DNA from: Cruorifilaria tuberocauda
Taxonomy: Eukaryota > Nematoda > Chromadorea > Rhabditida > Onchocercidae
Assembly: GCA_013365365.1 (NCBI GenBank)
Contig: JABVXU010000176.1
Span: 41,380 to 105,379 of the forward strand
Direction: 5' to 3'
DNA length: 64,000 bases
The position numbers were made by a program, and so were the translations under genes. The notes under the pieces are model-generated. The model saw only the letters and a program-made list of their open reading frames with translations, made no database searches and was not told the origin of the DNA. Below are positions 39,000-54,800 of this stretch, in pieces. How positions within the stretch are numbered: the first letter of the stretch is position 1; each line of letters starts with the position of its first letter.

Positions 39000-41572
39000 A
39001 TGTCTTCAGTGTATCATTTAATTGTTAGTCAGAAGTATGTTTAATGATAGATTTAATGATTTTTTTTTTTATTCACTCGTTTATTATCGATAATAAATGA
39101 TACTGAAACCATACTCGAAGAATTCACTAAACAGTCGTCAAATTTTTTAAATCCTTAAAATATAATGAAGAAAAAGACGACAGGAAATATTTTTATCAAC
39201 GAAAGTTTTTTTCAGGACGTGGAATGGAGATCAGCTGGCTGTTCATCTTTTTGCATACAAGGAATTGTTAAGCCATTTCAAGGAATTGGACATGAATCAG
39301 ATCGATGACATTATGGATGTCACCAGTATATGTCTGAAAAAAGAAAATGAGGTAAAGTATTGTTGATTATTAATTTGAGAATGTCTGCTGTATGTATTTT
39401 ATTTAGTTTTGAACAGTAAATACTGTGGTTTTGTCCTCTATAATTGTTTGTTTTGCTAATCACTTTTCTTCACATCGAATGAATTTCAGTTACCTTCGCT
39501 AAATTTATTACGAGTAAGCGCTGAACTATTGTCTCTTATTGAAGGGAAGGCTGAAGTATTTATTGGAAAAAGATTGATGCAGAAAAATTGGTCCATTAAT
39601 TTTCGAATTGTAATCAGGCGTCTGCTGCAGACTCCATCTATCGGTTCTATTTTCGATAATATCAACTTGCTTTTGTGGTAGAAAATTTTTGGAACTTATC
39701 TAAAAGTCTAAAAATATAAGAGCAATAATAATCAAGAGCATTGATTATTACTGCTCATATATTAATCTTCATAATTTTACAGCAGAGCCTATGCCAAGTA
39801 CATCGAAGGAATCATTTCTTGACCAATATTTACCAGTATTATTTGAGTTGTCAGATGAATTGGTTTCTTTGATTGGTAGTCAGTGGTTTGAAAGTGATCC
39901 GGATTTTTTGTTGTTACTATCTTCCATGTCTTCCATACGATTACAAGAAGTCTTCCATAAACAAGTAATTTTTTCTCATGTATATTTCCACATTTTTTGG
40001 AATGAATTGTAAATCTGTGCTAACAGATCATTGGGTCATAGGCTTCTATCTTTCTGGCGGTTACTATTCGCTTTTTGACAAGAAATGAGACTCAGTTTAT
40101 GTCTTAATGTAGTGTATTTTTGGACAATTAAAAGTCTTTTGTCATCAGGTGAAGTATCCAGCAGATAAATGATAAAGACAATAATGCATAAATCTGACTC
40201 ACTTGCAGACATCTACTAAAGAAGCATTCGTTCATGGGCGTCTCCACTGTCACTTTGCGTATTGCGGTGAATATGCCAACTTTTTAACGGAGGATAGGTA
40301 AATTTTTTATTGATTATCTGTTGTTATCAATATGTAGCTTCATATTGATTTTTAGTTTTCAAACTACTAGTCCATGGTTATGTATAATTAAGAATTTACA
40401 TTACTTAATTACGTAATTTCACACTTTTTCTGTTGATGTAATAAGCAATTTTCAAATTACAAAGCAACAACAGATCAGTTTTACATGAAAAAATCAATTT
40501 TCAGGGCAAAAATATTGTGTAAAACACTACGGGAATCTGCAATTTGTACATGCCAGTATTATCATAATTGTAAGGAAAGTTCAGATGATTTCAAGAAAAT
40601 GATAATATCAACATTCCAATTTCTTTGTATATATATAGATTTTGGAGGGTTGGTTACATTACCCTCAGAATGTACGAAAAACCTTGGAAAAATACTTCTC
40701 CGTCTTGCAGGTACCTTTTGATTTTTTTTGAAATACGGTACATAAGAGGATTAATTTCCAATCCAATTAGTTTCATTTTTTGCCGCATTAATGAACTCAA
40801 AATTCCAAATCTGTCAGAAAAGGCATCTGCCGGATGAGTAGCTGAATTATGGTAGAGGATATTTGGAAGTCAGGTAGAACAAGACATGCATATAACCCTT
40901 CTACTATTAATACTTCCGTGTGAAGCTAGAAGTCCTGGAGATTACCAAAATAAAAAAAAAATCCTTATAAAACCCTGTAATTGCAAATAGTGCATGTCGT
41001 TTTGGCTTGAAGCTCTATAAAAATATTCTATTCTTTATTTGTATTAAAACTATCACGATCAGTTTCTGATTTTTCAGTAAATTGCTGCGAAATTTCATTG
41101 GTTCCATTGGAATGTCTGGCTAAAGTGATATGTGAGTTACCATATTTACCCAGCACGACGTTGGACACCATCACGGACACTTTAAAAAAATATAATAACA
41201 AAGCAAATGAAGAATACGTAGTCCGAGTGCGTTCCTTTTCTTTTTTTTTTTCGGTCAAAAAAACTTGTTTGAGACATTCAGAATAGTGAAGTTTATTTAT
41301 GAAATAGTGAAACGCATTTGCTGTTGAGGTACCAAAGTGAATTTAAATCTTTTACTTATATGTCTGTAGAAAATTTTATCAACAATATTTTCTACATGGA
41401 GAAAGTGTTTTGTGCAAAAAGCTGCTACTTCTCATTCCTTTGGGGTCATAATTTACTCATTTCTTTTTATTCATCTTTGTAGTACTTCGAAATTTTCACA
41501 GTAATTAGAAAAGTAGACCGTCAAGAGCTTATAATCTTGTTCAATAACAGTTTTCATGAGTGGGAGCAATGA
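39000..41572 (+). CDS. unrecognised helical protein, 8 exons
   Basis: Exons: 39000-39034, 39216-39351, 39490-39643 (or -39677), 39783-39964, 40209-40297, 40505-40710, 41078-41217 and 41483-41572 (TGA), about 343 aa. It starts MSSVYHLIVSQKTWNGDQLA and ends NNSFHEWEQ. The frame is rich in Leu/Ile and short amphipathic helices, with scattered cysteines (CHFAYCGEY, CTCQYYHNC), and could be an ARM/HEAT-like repeat fold. I do not recognise the family. There is no signal peptide or membrane segment. All junctions agree in phase except exon 3 to 4: the better donor (39677) is out of phase, while an in-phase donor at 39643 is weak (GTTCTA). A further exon at 41673-41775 (ILDTLHVQLQGC...QQMK) has excellent coding character and splice sites. 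It may extend the gene to 42315, but no donor before the TGA joins it cleanly. Confidence 0.65.
39721..39755. repeat. small inverted repeat in an intron
   Basis: AGCAATAATAATCA and TGATTATTACTGCT are 13/14 complementary around a 7-nt spacer. The hairpin lies in the 105-139 bp intron before the exon at 39783, close to its branch region. Confidence 0.5.
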
Positions 41573-41672
41573 CTGCGTTAACCGGTTTGTTTGCGTTAAT
41601 AAATATTAGAAATATTTATTTTAAATTTGAAGATATGTGGAAATTGGACTTCTTAATAGCACCATTTTGTAG

Positions 41673-42315
41673 ATATTGGATACTTTGCATGTGCAGCTAC
41701 AGGGATGTCTTTTGGGAAAGAAATGGACGACAGTTAGTTTACATAAAGTGGCTGAACTTTTGCAGCAGATGAAAGGTTAAGAATATGCTAAGCAGTAGTG
41801 TTTTCCCTCATCAGTCCATTTAAAATATAACACCAAATGATTTTTTAAGTGTTTTGGATGGAAATATGAAGAAGTGATTCTTTATGTACGCGCAATTTAT
41901 TTTTGTGATTTTCACTTGTTTTCTACGGAATGTGTGATGCTAATATGACTTTTTTTAAAAAATTTTCTCTCAAGTTTTTTAGCTGTGAAATTGTTATAAA
42001 TCATAATTTTGTGCATAGTTCGCCCAGGTATATACACATCAATACTATTTATGTCTTATTCCATATCGCTTCACTTCTTTATCCATATATTCAAGGTAAT
42101 TTCTATGCATTGTATGATCTTTCCGGTAATGTTTTACTTTTTCCTTATATGAATGCAACATCTCTAGATTTAAATCCCTCCATATTTACCAATTTATGTT
42201 GCCTTATCCGTAAATTTAATCAATATTTTGTAGCGATGGTAGAGCCAAACTAATTCATCATCTGACGATCCTTTTAGAAAGTGGGAATGTCTTTGTCCTA
42301 CCGGGATGTTTATAA
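41673..42315 (+). CDS. extra coding exons downstream of the TGA (alternative 3' end or separate small gene)
   Basis: Exon 41673-41775 follows a textbook TTTTGTAG acceptor, encodes ILDTLHVQLQGCLLGKKWTT and on to LLQQMK, and ends at a GTTAAG donor in phase 1. An in-phase terminal exon 42278-42315 would add ESGNVFVLPGCL and a stop. The same frame is open further left from a good acceptor at 42225 (DGRAKLIHHLTILLESGNVF), which suggests a longer terminal exon 42226-42315 fed by other exons near 41.85-42.03 kb. A different frame of the same DNA (42287-42466) is also protein-like (SLSYRDVYKLYLPKSKR). I cannot decide between these without transcripts. Confidence 0.45.
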
Positions 42316-42899
42316 ATTATATTTGCCCAAGAGTAAACGTTTGAGAAGAAAATGGGGAGAGAGGTTAAAATTATACAATATAATGTTTCATCTAACCTCC
42401 ATCGCCAGCACTTCAGCAAATAGGCAGGAATTGATAAAGTCAACCTTACCTCAACTAATAATATGAAGTTTGTTAAAGTAAAAGGATGTATTCTAATTTT
42501 TAACAATAGCTTTGCTAAAATTGACACTTTTTTAATTTTTTGATTCTACGATGTTAATTTACGATTTTCATTTAGATCTACTAAAGCGTGCTTTTGATGT
42601 GCTCAAATTTTCAGTTATTAAAAAGTACTTGGAATCTATTTTCAAAATACGAGAAAGTAATATAAATGTATAATTTTAATATGCAATGTACGAATTAAAT
42701 TATGAATAGATTAAATGAAATATGAATTAACATACATATTAACTCACTGTTATTTTTATGTGCTGCTAAAATGAGTTAATCTACTGTTACTTTTTGTGAA
42801 ATAAAAATGAGAAGTTTGCGTTCTGCACTTTTATTGTTATCCATTTCATAATCTTATTGGATCGGTGGTGGTGGTGGTTATCATAAAATTTTAGATAAA

Positions 42900-45089
42900 A
42901 TGGATTTTACATTATCCAATCCTAATCCTTCAGGAGCCAAAATCAAGGTCATGTCGTCAGGGGAACGTTCCATTGGGAGAAATTTGTTAGATACAGATTT
43001 AAAAGGTAATATTTCCGTTAAAATCACTGAGTAGTCAAGTGTGAATGATTAATTGGATTGTCTGCAAATTGGTAGATTAGATCGAGTTTTGGATTTCATA
43101 GAGAAGTTCTGCTTTATCTGACATCATTTGAACCGTATCTTTTTCATGTATTAATTATATTATTGGGTTGAATATAAAATTCCTCGGAAATTCAGAAGAT
43201 TAAGAATAATTTTCAGATGAGTTAACAACATATTTTCGGGTTGCTTTAGTTGGTGAGGTTGGTTCAGAGAAAAATAATGTTCGTCGAGCTTATGTTCAAT
43301 TAATGTCAAATCAGAGTAATAAATTTGAAACCGAAAAGGCTTGTGATTAATCACCTTTAACAATGGTATATTGTATAAGAATCAAATGAACTGAAAATTT
43401 TCCCCGAAATTTCCTGAACCGAAATAGTGCAAATTTAAAAAAGGAAAGCAATCAAATGTATGCAAAGTTTTTTATTTGCAAAATTATAAGAAAAAACTTC
43501 AAATTTGAACAAAACGTCATCAGCGTGAGATAGAATTTCGAAAATTTTGGAGGTTTAAAATTACATTTCATGATAATTAAACTTTGAAATTATAGAAAAA
43601 AAATATTTATGAGTGTATTGATGTGCTCGATTCAAATGTTGTCAATGTCCACGGATATCAGGTGAGTGTAATGTGAAGCACATATAAGAGTTTCATTTGA
43701 TACTTCGAAAAAACTTGACCCATCAATGTCAGGTTGTTATGTAAAATAATAAATTTTGAAATAATGTGTCATTAATACATCTGATATAGATTCAAAACTA
43801 GAAATGATATAAAAAATTTCGTGTTTCTAATCAAATAGTTACTCATTTACTCTATACTGAATGATTTAATGTCTCTAAAAATTTATAATCTCCGCTCTTT
43901 AACCAATCATAAGTTCATTCTATAACTTTAACACAATAATAAATTCAAGTAATTAGAATGACAAGCTATATTGAATATAGAGTAATCTTAGCTCGAACTA
44001 ATGTGTGCTGAACGAATTGACGATTTTAAACGAATTCCAACAATGATCCGTTGCAGTTATCTCGATGCTATCATCATTTTCTATCACATCAATAGCTTAC
44101 GACAGTTCGAAAGTATTCACCAGAAGGTAATACAACAATATTCACTGTAATTTGCCACCAAACTCAGAGCACTTCAAAATAACATCACTTAAGTAACTTT
44201 CGGCTAACTTGAAAAAGAAAAAATTAGCACAATTTACAGAAAGGTCTACATGCTTAAACAGATTCTAAACTTTTCCACTCATTTAGTGGGTTCCAATCAT
44301 AAAACGTCTATATCGTAGTACACCTTTCATTATTTGTGCAACGGGGATCGAAACACGGCTACCGCTTGATGTCCGTCAATTGCTATTCCGAAAACAGTTT
44401 GGTGATGTTGAAATTGGTGAGTTCTTTTGTATTCACAGGGTTTTTAAAAAAATTTGATTGCTTGAAGTTTTCAATTCCTCTTCCGCTTCCTTTCAGATAC
44501 AACTGCGAAATCACCGTATAAACCAAGAAATCAATTTAAAAAGTAATGCATTTCCTTCTTTTTTTCCGCCTTCCCCGAATTACGAATGAAGTTACGAAAG
44601 ATTTTTTTACATTTAAAGGATATTGTGGTTTTCAGAACAGGTAACAAAGATCCACGAACGTTCCAAAGCTTGATTACAACAAAAATTGGCCAAAGTTTGG
44701 CTGTAGAATTAAAAGCCTCTTATTATTGTGAAGTGTCCACTAGAACTTACGTATGGAAAATTCATGGCTTCTTTAAAATTAATTTTTCTGAAATACAAAA
44801 ATAATTAAATTGTTAGAGACCTAAATTTAAGAGAATATAATAAGGGAAAAGAAATTCACTCCTCGAAAAACAAACATTAAAAAAACGAACGGAATTTCCC
44901 GTTCTAATTAAGTCTTCAGCATACGTTTATTGAATACTAAAGTTTAAATTGAAGATTTTCCAGGAAGGAATTGAGAATCTATTCAACGATGTTTTAGCTG
45001 CAATCATATCTTCGCAACGATCGAAAATTTGCTTGACACGTAATCGAATTGGAAGGCCACAACCAAAGGATGCTTGTGATATTATGTGA
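42900..45089 (+). CDS. divergent Rho-family small GTPase-like protein with CaaX end
   Basis: Exons: 42900-43005, 43217-43315, 43596-43661, 43992-44126, 44287-44416, 44497-44542, 44636-44750 and 44964-45089, about 273 aa. The Rho-fold order is visible: strand 1 VALVGEVGSEKN (48-55 in P-loop position), then VHGYQLELMCAERIDDFKRI (switch II region), SYLDAIIIFYHINSLRQFES, WVPIIKRLYRSTPFIICATG (as Rho WVPEI...TPF), a Rho-type insert, ITTKIGQSLAVELKASYYCE and GIENLFNDVLAAI. It ends CDIM, a CaaX prenylation box. Canonical motifs are lost: GxxxxGK[ST] reads GEVGSEKN, DTAGQE reads MCAERID, and TKxD reads TGIE. A membrane-anchored pseudo-GTPase is therefore likely. There is a ~40-residue N-terminal extension. 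The exon 2/3 junction is one base out of frame next to an A8 run; all other junctions fit. It is tail-to-tail with CRCP. Confidence 0.8.
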
Positions 45090-45446
45090 ATATATTAAGA
45101 TAAGGAATTTATCAATACAAGATTTATGTAAAAAGTGAGAATAAATAAAAACTAGAAGTTATAGAATATTTACATTATATAATCGAGGCACATATAACTT
45201 ACAAAATCACGAGATCATTTATATAATAAACAACAGGCAGTTCATATGCTACTACCACGTGACTAGAAGGGAAGACTCTCCTAATGTAAAACTGAATCAT
45301 GACCCTTTTCCATTTCCAATAAAATTTAATAAAAATATTTCTTGGATTTACGACGGCTAAAGCTCTTATCAATTCCATTTCCTCACCTCCTCCATTCCTT
45401 CACAATCCACTTAAATCTAATTCAATTAATTTGAAATCCCACAATT

Positions 45447-46637
45447 TCAATTTTTCTTTCCATTGGTGGTGTTGGTATTGGCGTTGTTCATTTTAGAATT
45501 ATCGGACAGTGGTTCTGTCAAGTTTTCTTGAATTACCTAAAAAATGTCCCGCATGTATGTTCCTTAGCTTTTTTACTCCAACTGACTAGAAATCATAAAA
45601 CATAAATATGCAACTTACAGCAAGTAAAGACTCGACCTGTTCCTCATTTAATCGTTCTTCACATTCTTCCACTATTAGTTGGATCTGAAATATTCACTGT
45701 CATAATAAGTTAAGACTGAAAAAGCAAACGGAGGAAAATTAACTTTTTTCAAAGTTTTTCCAGTGGGAGTCATGAACTCATTTATTTTAATAAACTTAGT
45801 ATAACAATTGAATGCAAAATTGAATGGAGAGAAATTACCTCAACAGCAGTTACCGGTACCAAATTTATGATTTGTAAGATTTCCACTGCTGTTAACTGTA
45901 AATAAATTATCAAAGTAAAAAAATGAATTTTCATCATTGTAAGAATTGACGTACTTCAGATAATATTCTGCTATCAAAATGAAGAATATCACCCTAAAAC
46001 TTATACACTGTTTCATATCAAAATAGGACATTGGTGAGATGAAAAAATTAGTAGCCTCAAGGAAATAGAAGGTGATGTTCATTTTCATTTAAAAAATACA
46101 GTAATAAGCAACATTAAATAAATAACGCAAAAAAGCACTTTAAATGGTGCCGCTGCTCGAATAAATTTTTCAATGTTTGCATTTCTCTGAGTAGCAGCTG
46201 GCGTTCCTTGCAAATATTTACTTGTCTGAAATGATAATTTTAATCTTTACTATCAAGTAATAGAGATGGTTAATAATGCGATTTTGTGACATAAAATCTC
46301 AAAACAGAATTGAAACAAAGATAATTTTTAGTCTAAACTGTGGATGCCTTAAGGACAGGGATTTGAGTAATGCATAAGTTGACGACTATTTCAATAATTC
46401 TTCCAAGCCAGAGAGAATCATCATATGAATTCTTATTGAAATACTACTTATTCAATATGAGTATGTGAATCCTGCAAATAATGTATAGATGAATAAAGCA
46501 ACTTCATATATAACTGTTCCAAGAATCTTCGATCGTTGATCTTTTGGAAGTTCGTTTTGCTGTTTACGTCTTCCTTGGAGGAGTCGTAATACTTCAGCAT
46601 TTGTGATTACTGTATTTCGTGGATCTAGAACTTCCAT
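45447..46637 (-). CDS. CRCP: RNA polymerase III subunit RPC9 / CRCP
   Basis: Exons: 46503-46637, 46139-46225, 45839-45895, 45619-45684 and 45447-45536, all in phase 0, giving 144 aa (human CRCP is of similar size). It starts MEVLDPRNTVITNAEVLRLL, in line with the family N-terminus. The hallmark helices follow: VIYETSKYL (as YETLKYI), LTAVEILQIINLVPVTAVEI and VEECEERLNEEQVESLL. This is the HRDC-like RPC17 fold, which with RPC8 (RPC25) forms the Pol III stalk needed for initiation at tRNA and 5S genes in the nucleus. The tail is short, Asn/Thr-rich and low-complexity. All motifs lie at the expected spacing. It is tail-to-tail with the Rho-like gene, 357 bp apart. Confidence 0.92.
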
Positions 46638-48123
46638 GTTAGACGTTATGCCTGAATGATAGAGAATTTATGATACATTTCAAATAGCATGTTTGAGAAA
46701 AAACAAACTACTAATTACAAACTACTAACAATGATTTTACATGCAATATACAGTCAGTTCAGGAGCAAAAATATTTCAGAAAATTTGCACTAAGTATATC
46801 AAGTACAATGGCATATATCCTTTACTGGTTCCAGTAGAATTTTGATTATTTAATTATTACTTTATGCTGAACACAAATAATCACAACACATTAACAGTTA
46901 AATAGAGGTCAGAAATCGTGTTAATTTTATATTTATAACATAAGTGCGATATTTGAGCGTTGATAAGGCCGAGTTACTACGGCAAAATGTTCAATATAAT
47001 ATTTAAAATAGCACCGGAAATTTCTTCAATAAAAAAAAAATTTATAAAGAAAATTTTCATGATTTTGAAAAATGTCAAAAATACAATTACTACCTGTTAT
47101 CTCAAGCATAAACTATGCTCTCTGCACTTAATTACTCCAGCACTATCTGACATATATACTAAAATACTAAATCTTAACAGCAGTATAACAACAGCATTGA
47201 ATTATAACGGTAATTAACAGCATATACAATTAGACTGATAAATAATTTATTGCATCCAAGGAACCAACGGAAAAAAAGGATAACAAGCATATTAAGCGGT
47301 GGTTGATAAAGCAGATTTCCAAATCGTAATAAAACAAAAGACAACTGAATTGAAAATACTGTTATTGGAGATTCGACACTGTATCAATGTAAAACCAACA
47401 AAAACTCTATGCTCCTATCACATCAAATTCATATAGTGTCTTGCCACTAAATGAATTTCGACTTTAAATTGACTGCTACAAACAGACAAAGAAATGAAAA
47501 ATTCATGCAACGAAAAGTAAATTAATTCCATGGAGTCAACTAAAATGCCAGATTTTGAAGCAATGCCAAAGACTGCTTTATTAATTTGCAATGTACAAAG
47601 AGATCAGAATTTTCAAAACCGAATAAACGACTCTTAAAATGGCACAAATTTAAATTATTAAATACAAGATTCCGGGCCAACTCAGCTTGGATGAGTTTAA
47701 ACAAATATTCCATTTAGTCTATCACGACATTATTTAGCTCAGTAACTTGCCATATAATGCTTAAATTATTTTGTAAATATAAATCGAAAATATAAATATA
47801 AATAACACTACAGCCAATATAAATTTTCTTTGATATTTTGAAGGTTTAAATAAATGCATAAATATAAAATATAATGAAATATCTTAAAATCCAAGTGATC
47901 AGTTTAATTAGATATAACTATCATTTAGTTACTTTACAAAGACAATAACACGTTATTACAACATAACTCCGCAAGTTATGCGAACTAATTTAATTATATA
48001 CTATCAGTAAATGAGAACAAACAAATAAGGAAGTGACAAAGTAACATAATAGCAAAAACATGAATTAAGGTAAGACGGCGAAAATAAATAGAAAGCCATT
48101 TTATTCTAACGCACTGTGTATAG
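46638..48123. other. intergenic DNA between CRCP and the oxidoreductase gene
   Basis: I see no multi-exon gene. A 30-codon plus-strand frame from ATG at about 47547 contains TALLICNVQRDQ, faintly like the N-terminus of isochorismatase-fold proteins. It stops at once and has no partner exons, so at most it is a relic. Confidence 0.4.
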
Positions 48124-51861
<3,738 letters not shown>

Positions 51862-54800
51862 GTTCTTTCATTTACTTACTGCAGTAAAATATGAAATCAA
51901 AGAAAACCATTTTATTTTTGGTATTTCTGAAATCAAAATACAAATAAACAGCAAAGCGACATGAAATTTATGAAGAATAAAAAAATACAACGATTCCAAT
52001 CAAATTTTTAGGCAAAACCAGCAAATCATCTATATTATGCCCATTTATTACACTATACCCGAGTCATCTAAACGATTAGGATATAAGGGGATAATATAAA
52101 TCACTGTATGATTTTATATTATCATCATTTCCAACAATATGTTCACAATATCATTCATTCATAAAATTTTATTCACCTCACTCCGCTTATAGTATTAACG
52201 AATAAATCGAATTGTCATCCTTCTACTTTTATCCTAAACTGAATGGCTACACTTTATAAGAATACGATATTCATATTAGAACTGCAACAAAATAAAAATA
52301 GAAATCATCTATATTCACAAATGATAGATAATATCGGTGAATCATTAGGAATGATTTGGTTTTAATATCGAAATATTTACAGGTAAATAAATAATTATTA
52401 TATGACAATTAATTTATCATTTTTGCCGATATTTTTATATCATTCGTTTTTTTTTAATATTTATTTTAACTGTAAATATTCGTTTATTTTCTCCACACTT
52501 TCTGAGGAATTTCAGTTCGACTAATGTATGATGAAGAAGGGAAGCATAATACTAACCTCTTCAATTTTCCTAATTTAGATAATGTCACAATAAATGGGTA
52601 ATGACAAGGTGGTAGGTTACATGCATTGAGATGAATGAAGGAAGAAAAAAGAAATGCATATCGAATTTATGACAGATTTAATAAGTTAAAGTTCAGAAGT
52701 TAATCAATATATAAACATAAAACATATTATATTTTGCTAATTTTATCACGTTTATTACAAGTATTTAAGTAAAAAGAGTAACGTTACTGCGTTATAATGT
52801 ATGATTTACGTTTGAATACGATGACGTATTATTTTTCCAAATTTAGGATTTTTAGTATTACATTGTATTTAAGAATGATGACGAAGCGCATCGTGTAAAG
52901 ATATCATACAGTTGTAGGGCATATTATTCATTCGAAAATATCATTAATAAAAAATGAAAATAAGCTAAAATGAAATCAACCGCCTCACAGTTGAAAGTTC
53001 TGTTTCGTTTCAATCCATGACAGCTAAATTAATACAAAATCACGCAGCGAGACTTTCGACCTCTTTGCAACAAAAGTTTCCTAAAGGCTGATTTTGCTAG
53101 CATTCACTTAATTCGGAAAGTTTTTCTCTTACTTGATTTCGTTTCTCGGTTATATCTCAACTTATATCGTCATATTGTTTATGTTATGATGATACTCCAT
53201 TGAGATGAAATATAATCAAAATAGTCTCGAAATTAATTTCAATTTATCGATATAAAATGATTTCTGTTTGCGAAATTTTTAAATAAATTTTTTAAAAAAA
53301 TTTTGCTTTGTGTTAGTCAAAAAAAAGGACAAAAAAATTGATGAATTAAAGTTTTCAAAAAAAGAATCATAAAAAATCTCTATTAGATGCTAGATACTAC
53401 TTCTCATACTGTATACTTTTAACTTCTAATACTTTACTGTTTCTCATTCTTATTGTCTCTCTTACTCTGTACTTTCAATACATTTCATTTCATTCTTTAG
53501 AATGAAATAGTAGAATTTTTTGAGACAAATACAATCGAGATTAGATTCTTTAATTTTATTTAAAATCTGAAAAATGAAAGTTCAAATAAATAGCATCATT
53601 TTTTCTGATGAAAAACATGTTTTTTTAAATTTAATAAAAAATTAAAAAAACCTGTAAACTAATTCATTTCCATTTACAATTCTTTTATTCTGCAAAATAT
53701 TATTTAAAAAAGTGATTTTGAAAAAATTTTCTAATCCAGCATTGGAATTCCAAAGATATTCTCAATACTTTGTAGAAATGAAATAAGGTTTGTTTCAATC
53801 ATAATATACCAGATAGCTGAAAGCTTTTTCCTAACTTCTCAATGTTTGAAGAAATATACTATTGAAATTTGTACAAAAGCATTTGTCGTAATAACAAAGA
53901 AAAAAGAAAATGGAATGGAAAGAAGAAGAAATGTTTATAAAAAAAAGTATGCCAATTAGCAATTAGCTTTATAGAAAGCTTACTCACTTACAGTTCGAAC
54001 TTTCTATGATACAAAAACCAATCACTATTGTTTATGAATTATTTTATCTTTTAGAAAAGAGTTATTATCATAAATATGACCAATAATATTCTATACACTT
54101 TGCTTTTCTGAATTGACTAATGTGTTAATATTAACTGAAATGAATGATTAAACAACAGATAAGCTATTTACCATTTTCAGGTACAGTCTTATTCATTGTG
54201 GTAATTTGCTATGAACAGTTTTAAGTATTTTCAAATACACTGTTCCGGTTTCTTATACTAATTTAGGAGCCTTATGGATAATGATAATTGAAAATTCTGA
54301 AAAGATTAGCAGAAGAATTCCTAAAGAAGTAGAAATTTTTAATGAAAAATAATAATGAATAAATTCAAAAGTGATAATTAGTGAGAATAAAATATTCGAT
54401 TTTTAATTTGGGAATTGAATTTAAATATTATTTCCTTGCATTCTAATTGGAAATTGATAAGAAATGAAATTAAAATCAATTGACTATTGCAATTAAAAAT
54501 GATTAGCAGTAGTGATAATAATAATTAAAAATATAAATTAATGTTTCATTCAAATACTTTTTAATACACAATTTATTTTTCTAAAAGTTACAAAATGTTA
54601 CTTATCACTACAGTATCCAAATTAAAATCCTTTAAAATATCCTCCTAATCTCAAGCTTTGTAACATTAATCTGCACATTTCACCAAAATTACCTTTATCA
54701 TTCAATAAATCAAACTACTTGTTTGAGCATTGAACTTAATTCATTTCGTTTCATGAATCTTTTACAACTTTCACTAAATTTAATTTCATACATCAATACA

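Noticed and set aside
47529..47640. Short plus-strand ORF with TALLICNVQRDQ, faintly like isochorismatase-fold proteins
   Set aside because: Stops after about 30 codons, no further exons found, similarity too short to support a gene or pseudogene.
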